NCBI GenBank assembly: GCA_011049095.1
Contig: DSDE01000462.1
Span: forward strand, 1 to 5,718
Reading direction: 5' to 3'
DNA length: 5,718 nucleotides
DNA from: Fidelibacterota bacterium
GTDB lineage: Bacteria > Fidelibacterota > Fidelibacteria > Fidelibacterales > DSDE01
Shown piece after piece: positions 1-5,718 of this stretch. A model generated the notes under the pieces. That model ran no database searches and was not told the DNA's origin. It was given only the letters and a program-made list of their open reading frames with translations. A program made the translations under genes and the position numbers. Position 1 is the stretch's first letter, and the number at the start of each line of letters is the position of its first letter.

Positions 1-2661
1 CAGCCAGGCGGCCCGGCTTATCAGTGGAATGATATTCGCAGCATCGGCACAGCGCTGACCTTGGCAGACGATGGATATCAGACAGTGGCTCTACCCTTTC
101 CCTTCAACTTTTATGGCAGCGACAAGAATCAGCTCACTATCTCAGCCAACGGTTACCTCACGTTCGGTGGATTCGGCGGCACCTACACCAATGCGCCTAT
201 TCCAACGGCGCAGATTCCCAATGCGCTCATCGCACCTTTCTGGGATGACCTTTCTCCGCAAAATGGCGGCAGCATTCATTATGCCTGGCTCGATGCAGCC
301 GGCAAATTCATCGTCCAATATAGCGACGTGCCCCATTATAGCAGTAGCGCATCAGGCGCTAATACTTTCCAGGTTATCCTCGATTTGCAGGGGCGTATTA
401 CTTTTATGTATCAGTCCCTCAGCAATCAGACAAACAGCGCCACGGTCGGCATTGAGAATGCTGCCGGCAGCGATGGCCTCCAAGTCGCCTTCAACACAAA
501 CTACCTGCACAATGAAATGGCCATTCAAATCGGATTAGTCCCACAATGGCTGGATATCGCACCCTGGAGCGGAACCATCGCCCCGGGCGACAGCCTTGAA
601 CTGACCGCTACGATGGATGCTGCCGAACTCGATGGCGGCACCCACGTCCAGGAACTCGCCATCACCAACAATGACCCAGGCGCGAATCCATTCCTATTCA
701 ATATTACAGCGAATGTCATCGGCGTACCCAACCTCACAATATCTGCCGATACCATCATGTTTGGCGCTATTTACACCGGCAAGCAGCTCACCAAAACACT
801 CACCCTGCGCAATAGTGGCAGCGCTGACCTGGAGATTACTGACATTAAGATTCCTGAAGGCCCATTCACTCCTGACACCAATGCACTCTTTTTAGAGGCT
901 GGTATGGGTTACAACCTTAAAGTGACTTTCAGCTCTACGACAAGCGGAAATTTCACCGACACCCTGACTATCACCAGCAATGATCCGGATGAAAGTATCC
1001 AAAAAATTGTTCTGATCGGAGAGGTGATGCTCAAGCCGCAAATCGTAATCGATCCGACACAGCTTGAGAAAGCTCTCTTTGTGAATGAGAGCATCACCGA
1101 CACACTATACATCATTAATAGCGGCGAAGGAAGGCTCGACTTTACAATTCCCGGCTATGCTGAAAAAGGAAACAAAAGCCAAATCGACGGGCACACTTTT
1201 GAATATTTGACCCTCAACAAGAATCAATCAGATCCCCGAAAAGCTCCTGCAATGACCCAAAACAGCGGCGGTCCCGATGCCTTTGGCTACACCTGGATTG
1301 ACAGCGATGAAGATGGTGGACCAAGTTTCTCTTGGGAAGATATCAGCGAAAACAGCGCCGTAATCAACCTGGGTGACGATGCCTCAGTGGAAGTGACGCT
1401 GCCCTTCAGCTTCCCCTTCTACGGACAAAATTACGAGAAAGTCAAAATCGTCTCCAACGGCTTTCTGGCTTTTGGACATTTGATTCCGGGACATTTCACC
1501 AATCAGCCCATTCCCAATGAAAGCAACCCCAACGGACTCATTGCTCCATTTTGGGATGACCTCAACCCGGCAGCCGGCGGCACCATAAACATTCTCAAAA
1601 CTGACAGCGCCAAAGTCGTGCTGCAGTTCACCAATGTGCCCACCTATAATGATAATTCAGCCAAAACATTTCAGGCGATTCTCTATCCTAATGGCGACAT
1701 ACGCTATAATTATCTTACGATGCTAGGCAGTACCGACGGCGCCACTATCGGCATCGAATCACCGGACGGCACCGATGGACTGGAAATCGCTTTCAACGCT
1801 GAGTATGTTCACGACAACCTAACAGTGCATTTCTCCAATGTGCCCGAATGGCTCAGTGTAAAACCTGCATCTGGCTCTGTGGCTCAGGGAGATACAGCGA
1901 TTGTACTATTTGAATTCAACAGCGCTGGAGTGCTGCCGCGTCACTATGAGAAAGTCCTCCAGGTCCTCAGCAATGATCCCGAGCAGCCGGAATGCCAGAT
2001 AACAGCCAGCTTTGATGTCCTAGCCTATTTGCCGGCAATGGCGATGTCTGTGGACAGCATCTCGCATACAATGGCGCTGGGAACGATTGACTCGATGAAC
2101 TTCACCATCTACAATTACGGAATGGGTGAGCTGGAAATCGGATTTAACATTCCAACCAGCGTCAATTATCCTCTCAGTGTGAATCTTCTCACTGCAGAAA
2201 TTGCTGCAGGAGATTCCGGCATTTTTATGCTCTATATCTCCAGCGCTCAGCCAAATTCTAATCTTGGCACTCAATACGAAGAACTTTGGATCACGAGCAA
2301 TGATCCGGAATATCCAGATTTTCACTTACCCGTCACAATCATTATTACCGATCCGGTGTCCGTTGCCGATATCGCCATTCCCGATCATTTTGCCCTGGAG
2401 CAAAATTTCCCCAACCCCTTCAATCCGGTGACAAAGATTCCGTACCAATTGCCGGAACAGACTTCGGTAAAAATCGCCATCTACGATATCCGCGGTCAGC
2501 TTGTCAGTACACTCATCAACCGCGAGCAGCCGGCCGGGTATTACAATCTGATTTGGGATGGAATGAACCAACACGGAAATTGTCTCGCCAGCGGCGTCTA
2601 TATTTATACGTTTGAATCGCCTAAATTCAGTCAGACCCGCAAACTGCTCTTGCTTAAGTAG
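1..2661 (+). CDS. Large secreted Ig-like repeat protein with type IX secretion sorting domain (5'-partial)
   Basis: The reading frame is open from base 1, so the N-terminus lies outside the window; 886 codons remain, ending at TAG. The TTG at 61 is not a start, because similar protein sequence continues upstream of it. Counting from base 1, residues about 3-180 form a beta-rich module (LPFPFNFYG, SANGYLTFG, IAPFWDDL) followed by an Ig-like segment (WLDIAPWSGTIAPGDS to NNDP, 181-240). Residues 241-342 are an ASH / choice-of-anchor D-like unit ending near SNDPD. A half Ig unit (346-386) precedes a second copy of the module (423-614), followed by WLSVKPASGSVAQGD to SNDPE (615-676). Another Ig-like unit spans 680-785. 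Residues 797-886 are a type A sorting domain with EQNFPNPFNP and a FlgD-like fold (YDIRGQLV, GVYIY, KLLLLK). In this family the tail directs export across the outer membrane by the type IX system and is normally cleaved. Such tails often follow proteases or adhesins; any catalytic domain would be upstream, so the specific role is unknown. Confidence 0.93.
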   Translation, partial: QPGGPAYQWNDIRSIGTALTLADDGYQTVALPFPFNFYGSDKNQLTISANGYLTFGGFGGTYTNAPIPTAQIPNALIAPFWDDLSPQNGGSIHYAWLDAAGKFIVQYSDVPHYSSSASGANTFQVILDLQGRITFMYQSLSNQTNSATVGIENAAGSDGLQVAFNTNYLHNEMAIQIGLVPQWLDIAPWSGTIAPGDSLELTATMDAAELDGGTHVQELAITNNDPGANPFLFNITANVIGVPNLTISADTIMFGAIYTGKQLTKTLTLRNSGSADLEITDIKIPEGPFTPDTNALFLEAGMGYNLKVTFSSTTSGNFTDTLTITSNDPDESIQKIVLIGEVMLKPQIVIDPTQLEKALFVNESITDTLYIINSGEGRLDFTIPGYAEKGNKSQIDGHTFEYLTLNKNQSDPRKAPAMTQNSGGPDAFGYTWIDSDEDGGPSFSWEDISENSAVINLGDDASVEVTLPFSFPFYGQNYEKVKIVSNGFLAFGHLIPGHFTNQPIPNESNPNGLIAPFWDDLNPAAGGTINILKTDSAKVVLQFTNVPTYNDNSAKTFQAILYPNGDIRYNYLTMLGSTDGATIGIESPDGTDGLEIAFNAEYVHDNLTVHFSNVPEWLSVKPASGSVAQGDTAIVLFEFNSAGVLPRHYEKVLQVLSNDPEQPECQITASFDVLAYLPAMAMSVDSISHTMALGTIDSMNFTIYNYGMGELEIGFNIPTSVNYPLSVNLLTAEIAAGDSGIFMLYISSAQPNSNLGTQYEELWITSNDPEYPDFHLPVTIIITDPVSVADIAIPDHFALEQNFPNPFNPVTKIPYQLPEQTSVKIAIYDIRGQLVSTLINREQPAGYYNLIWDGMNQHGNCLASGVYIYTFESPKFSQTRKLLLLK

Positions 2662-2679
2662 CTCAATATCAATCCTTTG

Positions 2680-2696
2680 CCTTCTCTTTGAGAAGG
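2680..2696 (+). other. Perfect 7-bp hairpin just after the stop of the secreted-protein gene
   Basis: CCTTCTC and GAGAAGG pair perfectly around a three-base TTT loop, 18 bases after the TAG. The stem can be extended at its base by two G-T wobbles and one T-A pair. No T-run follows it, so it is not a classical intrinsic terminator on its own; it could protect the mRNA 3' end or assist the stronger hairpin at 2713-2736. A function is inferred only from position. Confidence 0.35.
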
Positions 2697-2712
2697 TGAC
2701 GGCTTTCGAAAT

Positions 2713-2745
2713 ACCGCCCGGATCTATTCGGGCGGTTCTGCTTTT
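2713..2745 (+). terminator. Intrinsic terminator after the secreted-protein gene
   Basis: ACCGCCCG (2713-2720) pairs perfectly with CGGGCGGT (2729-2736), and the stem can extend inward through G-T and A-T pairs to leave a TCTA loop. It is followed by TCTGCTTTT, a short imperfect U-tract. The GC-rich stem starts 51 bases after the stop codon, the usual place for a terminator. It implies that the next gene has its own promoter. Confidence 0.75.
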
Positions 2746-2758
2746 CCCTAATAAAAAC

Positions 2759-2787
2759 TTGAACTTCTGCTGTCAGCTCTCTATTTT
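2759..2787 (+). promoter_or_regulatory. Candidate promoter for the beta-barrel gene
   Basis: TTGAAC (2759-2764) and TATTTT (2782-2787) are separated by exactly 17 bases, a sigma70-like arrangement. The same bases can be read as the Bacteroidota type, TTG followed 20 bases later by TATTTTGG, which differs by one base from TAnnTTTG. Either reading starts transcription shortly after, near 2794, leaving a leader of about 15 bases before the TTG start at 2810. It sits between the terminator and the gene, where a promoter is expected, but the region is AT-rich and such matches arise by chance. Confidence 0.35.
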
Positions 2788-2809
2788 GGACTATGAAGAA
2801 AGGGACAAC

Positions 2810-3808
2810 TTGAGAATTTTGCAAAAAGCCATCGTGCTCCTCGTAATTTTAGTGCCGGCGCTTTCCGGCTGGGTAGAGCTGGAAACTGGCGCCCAATATC
2901 TCAAATGGCTTCCCAACCAGCCCAAACGCTCAAAAATTGAGACCACTGGCTATCTGGGAATGACCCTCAACGCCCGTCTCAGTTATAAGGATTTTCACTT
3001 CTACACCCTGCGCTATGAATTTTCCAATGGCATCGAAGCCCCCAGCGCCAAAGGCCGCGATGCCCTCATCACCGAAAAAACCGGCGCCGCGGGCTATGTT
3101 CTTTTCCACCTCCTCAGCGATTTTATCATTCCCAATAGCTGGAATAATCTGGGGCTCATTCTACGCACAGATTATCAGGATTACCGCGCGGATGTCCATT
3201 TCGAAGGGGATGTCACCTACATTCCCTACAATTTTGAAGAAGTTCACTCTATCACATATTATCGGGATGGCGATGAAGCCCGGTTTTATACTCGATTCAG
3301 CGATTTTCTTGCCGGAATTTCACTTGGCAGTATGTCTGGTGAACCTAAATATGTCCGCACCTATGCCGGACTAGGTCGCACCCGCTATCAGAAACCCTAC
3401 ACCTTCCGCATAGGCGACCGTGAGTTGGAAGACACCATCACCGACACGAGATTCGCTGGCACTTTTCTCGCTGTTGGCCTGATGGCCACTCAACCGCTGA
3501 TTTCTGACGCCGAACTGAGCCTCTCTTTCTCATATCATATGGGAAATGGCGATAGGGTGCTGGTTAAAGACCGCGTCTCCATAACCGATATTGCTGAAAA
3601 TAACGAAAGCTCCATCTTTTATAGCGCATTAGAAAGCAGTGTCAGCCTTTATAAAGACATCGCCGAAAATCTGTCCATTGCCCTTGAAGCAGAACTCAGG
3701 GTCAAATCGTTTGACCTCAATACACCTTCAACCGACTTGGAAAGCGCACCCAATATGAATCAGGACTACTTTTTCGGACTGAAAAGCAAGCTCTCGTATC
3801 AGTTCTGA
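2810..3808 (+). CDS. Probable outer-membrane beta-barrel protein, function unknown
   Basis: From the TTG at 2810 the product is 332 residues. Residues 1-20 look like a signal peptide: basic start (RILQK), hydrophobic core (AIVLLVILVPAL), then a small-residue cleavage region (SG) before WVELETG. The rest alternates hydrophobic and polar residues in strand-like stretches rich in Tyr and Phe (ARLSYKDFHFYTLRYEF, AELSLSFSYHM, LSIALEAELRV), and the chain ends in LSYQF; a C-terminal aromatic residue is the usual signal for insertion by the BAM complex. I recognise no specific family. The start is chosen because GAAAGGGA (2798-2805) lies 4 bases upstream and because the signal peptide then begins at residue 1. 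An ATG at 2612 is in frame but would overlap the previous gene by 50 bases, run through its terminator, and bury the signal peptide. A second TTG at 2819 is possible but farther from the ribosome site. Confidence 0.8.
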   Translation: MRILQKAIVLLVILVPALSGWVELETGAQYLKWLPNQPKRSKIETTGYLGMTLNARLSYKDFHFYTLRYEFSNGIEAPSAKGRDALITEKTGAAGYVLFHLLSDFIIPNSWNNLGLILRTDYQDYRADVHFEGDVTYIPYNFEEVHSITYYRDGDEARFYTRFSDFLAGISLGSMSGEPKYVRTYAGLGRTRYQKPYTFRIGDRELEDTITDTRFAGTFLAVGLMATQPLISDAELSLSFSYHMGNGDRVLVKDRVSITDIAENNESSIFYSALESSVSLYKDIAENLSIALEAELRVKSFDLNTPSTDLESAPNMNQDYFFGLKSKLSYQF

Positions 3809-3815
3809 GAGGCTT
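3788..3815 (-). terminator. Possible terminator for the PAP2 gene, inside the end of the facing gene
   Basis: Read on the minus strand, the sequence just past the PAP2 stop forms a stem of CTCTC with GAGAG, extended past a one-base bulge by three more pairs (AAG/CTT), with an 11-base loop. GC and then TTTT (3785-3782) follow. The hairpin overlaps the last codons of the barrel gene. The stem is modest, so the call is tentative. Confidence 0.35.
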
Positions 3816-3844
3816 CCGTTATAACCATGTCGGCAACCTTTTTT
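3810..3844 (+). terminator. Possible terminator for the beta-barrel gene, inside the end of the PAP2 gene
   Basis: AGGCTTCCG (3810-3818) and CGGCAACCT (3831-3839) can pair with two mismatches around a 12-base loop, directly followed by six T residues (3839-3844). It starts two bases after the barrel stop and lies over the last codons of the opposing PAP2 gene. The T-run is good but the stem is weak, so this is a tentative call. Confidence 0.3.
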
Positions 3845-4856
3845 CACGCACCGGCAAAACTGCAGGCGACTCCGGTGTGATTTCCCAGCCAAATTGCTTC
3901 TCCCGCCACCAGACATCCAGAATCGGCGTCACATACCAGGCTATAGCCACAGTATATAGCCCGGCAAAAATATCTATCACATAATGATGCCGCAAATAGA
4001 CCGTTGCCACAATTAGAGAAATTCCGATGGGCAAAAACACCCAAAACCAGCCCTTGCTGAAACGCCAAGCCATTCCCAATGTAAGAAAAGTGATGGCGCA
4101 ATGCAGCGACGGATAAGCACCGCGAGCTGAACTGGCGCTGATGGAAACAATCTTTCGGGCGCTGTCGGAAATCAGACTTGTGCCCCTAAAAATATCTATG
4201 GTGTACATATCAGCAATCACCAGCCGAGGCGGCGCCGCCGGAAAAATAATGTACTGCAGATAGCCAATATAATAGGTTACCATCATTGTCAACATCAGGG
4301 TACGATACTGGGCTAATTCCTTTCGCGCCCAGAGCCAGACCGCCAAAATCACCGTGATCCAAAAATAATTCATATAGGCGAATGAGAGCCACTCAGTCAA
4401 CGCCGGATGATAAAACTGCTCGGCCCACACGCTGGGCTGAACGCCAAAGATCCACTGATCAATAGCAATTAAAGCATTGTGCACATCATGGGAATTAACA
4501 AAGTGAATGGTGTCATGCAGGTTTGTATAGATAGCGATTGCAAACATAAAAGGCATGACATCCCGCAAAAATGGCCACATTGGGCGCTCTTTACGATACC
4601 ACAGCCAGCCATAAAAGAGAGCCATCAGCATAAAAGTCACAACCAGTCTCGTAATTCCACCTTCTATTTTCACCGAACGCTCCGTCTCCGAAAGCCAAAA
4701 ATAGAGATTTGCCCGCAATGTAATTAACAGCGAAGGCACAAGAAATATGAGGAATATTATTTCCTCAATCCGCAAAATTTTAAAATTTTCTCTTAATTTC
4801 ATTAATTGCAGCCTTTTGTCTAATAAACGCCAAAAGTAGTTTAGGGCAGGCATCAT
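3819..4856 (-). CDS. PAP2-family integral membrane enzyme, AUR1 / inositol-phosphorylceramide-synthase-like branch
   Basis: The 345-residue product is highly hydrophobic, with about six to eight membrane helices (for example around 33-53, 70-86, 100-113, 159-176, 190-206, 254-264, 270-286 and 295-312). The PAP2 active site is visible: YPSLH at 248-252 (His252) and RHHYVID at 289-295 (His291 and Asp295, spaced H-x3-D), the nucleophile and acid-base residues of the family. The Arg of classical motif 3 (SRx5H) is missing, and APPR at 208-211 and DQWIFGVQP at 133-141 match the PAP2_3 / AUR1-like branch. Members either dephosphorylate lipid phosphates or transfer phospho-head groups between lipids; which applies here cannot be read from sequence. 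The start is uncertain. The ATG pair at 4856/4853 has only a distant GGAG, 14 bases away, whereas the ATG at 4802 (residue 19, MKLREN) has AAAAGG 9 bases upstream and is plausibly the real start, giving 327 residues. The gene converges on the barrel gene with 10 bases between stops. Confidence 0.9.
   Translation of the reverse strand: MMPALNYFWRLLDKRLQLMKLRENFKILRIEEIIFLIFLVPSLLITLRANLYFWLSETERSVKIEGGITRLVVTFMLMALFYGWLWYRKERPMWPFLRDVMPFMFAIAIYTNLHDTIHFVNSHDVHNALIAIDQWIFGVQPSVWAEQFYHPALTEWLSFAYMNYFWITVILAVWLWARKELAQYRTLMLTMMVTYYIGYLQYIIFPAAPPRLVIADMYTIDIFRGTSLISDSARKIVSISASSARGAYPSLHCAITFLTLGMAWRFSKGWFWVFLPIGISLIVATVYLRHHYVIDIFAGLYTVAIAWYVTPILDVWWREKQFGWEITPESPAVLPVREKRLPTWL
4831..4838 (-). 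promoter_or_regulatory. TAnnTTTG match upstream of the internal PAP2 start
   Basis: TACTTTTG on the minus strand fits the Bacteroidota -7 consensus TAnnTTTG and lies 28 bases upstream of the ATG at 4802. If real, transcription would begin inside the longer reading frame and the shorter protein would be the true one. No clear TTG is seen at the -33 position, and the same octamer pattern occurs several times in AT-rich parts of this gene, so the evidence is weak. Confidence 0.2.
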
Positions 4857-4897
4857 AACTATGAGTGCGACTCCAATCCCTCTTGCTGTTTAGGTAC

Positions 4898-4922
4898 AAT
4901 AAATTTCTCGATTTTGCCGAGA
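4898..4922 (-). terminator. Weak possible terminator after the DUF3467 gene
   Basis: On the minus strand TCTCG and CGAGA form a 5-bp stem with a 7-base loop (GCAAAAT), followed by AATTTATT. It lies 27 bases past the DUF3467 stop, in the 93-base gap before the PAP2 gene. The stem is short and the T-tract is broken, so termination here is only a guess. The rest of the gap, 4857-4949, shows no other structure or gene. Confidence 0.2.
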
Positions 4923-4949
4923 TTGACCTATCCTCTGATACTCAATACT

Positions 4950-5270
4950 TTAATTAGGCAATTTTGTTGTTGGTGGATTTACCACTACCTGTGTTTCATT
5001 GGGAGACCTGACTTCTCGGATTGATCCAAACTGCCGTTCATATCGCTGAATATTCGTCTGAAGCGTATGCAGTAAGGCTTTGGCGTGTTGCGGGCTTAGA
5101 ATAATTCTGGCTGTTACATTGGCTTTGGGCATCCCAGGCATCACCTGACAAAAATCCAGCACAAATTCACTTGGGCTGTGAGTCACTACCGCCAGATTGC
5201 TATATTCTCCACCTGCTTTTTGCTCATTGATATTGATTTCTAGCCGATTGCCCTTATCTTTATCAGTCAT
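4950..5270 (-). CDS. DUF3467 family protein
   Basis: The 106-residue product matches DUF3467 as I remember the family: an N-terminal strand (LEININEQ, 10-17), then the hallmark EYSNLAVVTHSPSEFVLDF (22-40), a PG-P turn (VMPGMPKA, 43-50), ARIILSPQHAKALLHTLQTN (54-73) and QRYERQFGSI (75-84). The last 20 or so residues are a polar, Pro/Thr-rich tail. There is no signal peptide or membrane segment, so it is probably cytoplasmic. The molecular function of the family is not known to me. The start at 5270 is chosen because the family usually begins a few residues before the LEI strand; its ATG overlaps the upstream stop in ATGACTGA. In-frame ATGs at 5279, 5291 and 5303 would add only residues encoded within the end of the neighbouring gene. 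The overlap suggests translational coupling to the zinc-ribbon gene. Confidence 0.92.
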   Translation of the reverse strand: MTDKDKGNRLEININEQKAGGEYSNLAVVTHSPSEFVLDFCQVMPGMPKANVTARIILSPQHAKALLHTLQTNIQRYERQFGSIREVRSPNETQVVVNPPTTKLPN

Positions 5271-5688
5271 CGTAGTCATCCACTTCTTCATTTTCTTGTT
5301 CATCTAATCGATCCATCGCTGATGGGTCAAATACCGTTATATCATCCTGTGAATCTTCTATATGAAGATCCTTGATATATTCCTCCTCGATACTCATAAT
5401 ATTTCCCCCTCGCATACCAGTTGGGTCTTTGGGGTTCTCAGTATCTGTAATATCCTGCTCATCCAGCTCACTGGTTTCATAACTGCGAAAATCTCCGCCA
5501 TAAAGATCAACATCAAAAAAATCAACATTATCAACGATTCCCTGAGCTACCAAATATTCGAGAAAATCAATAAATTTTGACTGACGAAGATTTACCTTGC
5601 AATGTGGACAAACCAGCGTTTTTTCCAATGAAGCTTCACTGATAGCCTCATCACAGACAGGACAAAGAATATCATTTAGTTTTTTCAT
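5263..5688 (-). CDS. Small zinc-ribbon protein with strongly acidic tail
   Basis: The product has 141 residues from the ATG at 5688, which follows a strong ribosome site GGAGGG (5697-5692) by three bases. An in-frame TTG at 5712 lies before this site and is unlikely to be used. Two Cys pairs, CPVC (9-12) and CPHC (27-30), with 14 residues between them, form a typical zinc ribbon. A short segment at 38-70 (FIDFLEYLVAQGIVDNVDFFDVDLYGG) is rich in aromatic and aliphatic residues and may fold as a small domain or binding helix. Residues 71-141 carry 27 Asp/Glu against four Lys/Arg and end in DDYDD, so this tail is probably disordered. I do not recognise the family. Zinc ribbons bind nucleic acids or proteins, while the acidic tail would favour protein contacts or nucleic-acid mimicry; both are inference. 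It is the first gene of a unit with DUF3467, overlapping it by eight bases. Confidence 0.87.
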   Translation of the reverse strand: MKKLNDILCPVCDEAISEASLEKTLVCPHCKVNLRQSKFIDFLEYLVAQGIVDNVDFFDVDLYGGDFRSYETSELDEQDITDTENPKDPTGMRGGNIMSIEEEYIKDLHIEDSQDDITVFDPSAMDRLDEQENEEVDDYDD

Positions 5689-5691
5689 ACA

Positions 5692-5697
5692 CCCTCC
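5692..5697 (-). promoter_or_regulatory. Strong Shine-Dalgarno site fixing the zinc-ribbon start
   Basis: GGAGGG on the minus strand ends three bases before the ATG at 5688 (four bases from the GGAGG core). It is the best ribosome site in the window and rules against the upstream TTG at 5712. Confidence 0.75.
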
Positions 5698-5709
5698 ATT
5701 AAATCGGCG

Positions 5710-5717
5710 CAAATATA
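5710..5717 (-). promoter_or_regulatory. Possible Bacteroidota-type -7 box of the zinc-ribbon/DUF3467 unit
   Basis: TATATTTG on the minus strand is an exact fit to TAnnTTTG and lies 21 bases before the ATG at 5688. Transcription would then start near 5703, leaving a leader of about 15 bases with the GGAGGG site. The -33 element would fall beyond the right edge, so it cannot be tested here. Confidence 0.35.
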
Positions 5718-5718
5718 C

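Noticed and set aside
61..63. TTG as the start of the secreted protein
   Set aside because: The frame is open to base 1, and the residues before it (GGPAYQWNDI) resemble the beginning of the second module (GGPSFSWEDI), so the protein continues to the left.
1426..1433. TAATTTTG promoter-like box on the minus strand
   Set aside because: It matches TAnnTTTG exactly but is inside the secreted-protein gene with no gene following on that strand.
976..2309. Repeated 14-base DNA string (976-989 and 2296-2309)
   Set aside because: It encodes the same SNDP turn at the end of Ig-like units, so it reflects protein repetition, not a DNA element.
2020..2325. Antisense frame of about 100 codons
   Set aside because: It lies wholly opposite the repeat protein, has no ribosome site or recognisable domain, and its composition is that of a shadow frame.
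2612..2809. Extension of the barrel protein to the ATG at 2612
   Set aside because: It would overlap the previous gene by 50 bases, cross its terminator, and place 66 residues before an obvious signal peptide.
2793..2813. Six-codon ATG reading frame (MKKGTT) whose TGA overlaps the TTG start
   Set aside because: It could be a coupled leader peptide, but it lacks its own ribosome site and its bases are the ribosome site of the barrel gene; chance is the simpler explanation.
2810..3808. Barrel protein as a PorP/SprF-type partner of the sorting-domain cargo
   Set aside because: Size and position fit, but the N-terminal Gln, FSQY and NPA-type motifs of that family are not visible, and a terminator separates the two genes.
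5271..5303. Longer DUF3467 start at 5303 or 5279
   Set aside because: The extra residues are read out of frame from the acidic tail of the upstream gene and are not part of the DUF3467 pattern; the overlapping ATG at 5270 fits better.

Overview
The window looks like chromosomal DNA from a Gram-negative bacterium of the wider FCB group (Fibrobacterota-Chlorobiota-Bacteroidota and relatives such as Calditrichota, KSB1 or Marinimicrobia). The strongest clues are a giant extracellular beta-sandwich protein ending in a type A sorting domain of the type IX secretion system (motif EQNFPNPFNP), an outer-membrane beta-barrel-like protein ending in Phe, and a DUF3467 protein. I cannot assign a phylum from this sequence alone. 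All five genes look intact within the window except the first, which is cut by the left edge. There are no mobile elements, RNA genes or CRISPR arrays that I can see.

Layout. Positions 1-2661 (+) hold the 3' part of a large secreted repeat protein built from two copies of a roughly 190-residue beta-rich module, each apparently inserted in an Ig-like fold, plus further Ig-like (ASH / choice-of-anchor D type) units and the sorting domain. A 148-base gap (2662-2809) holds two hairpins, the second a good intrinsic terminator, and a possible promoter. Positions 2810-3808 (+) encode a signal-peptide protein that is probably an outer-membrane beta-barrel, best started at a TTG codon. Facing it, with only 10 bases between the stops, is a minus-strand PAP2-family membrane enzyme (3819-4856) with the PSLH and RHHYVID motifs of the AUR1 / inositol-phosphorylceramide-synthase-like branch. 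The next gap (4857-4949) holds no gene. Upstream, also on the minus strand, is a tight two-gene unit: a zinc-ribbon protein with a very acidic tail (5263-5688), whose stop overlaps the start of a DUF3467 gene (4950-5270) by eight bases.

How the parts may work together. The first two genes both concern the outer membrane or cell exterior, but a terminator between them argues against one transcript, and I see no evidence that they interact. The PAP2 enzyme probably acts on lipid phosphates or transfers lipid head groups in the inner membrane. The zinc-ribbon/DUF3467 pair is the least understood part of the window: the overlap suggests coupled translation and a shared, unknown, probably cytoplasmic role.

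There is no obviously new system such as a defence island. The points most worth a second look are the DUF3467/zinc-ribbon operon, the AUR1-like enzyme, the nested architecture of the secreted protein, and the convergent gene ends where each candidate terminator lies in the opposing gene.
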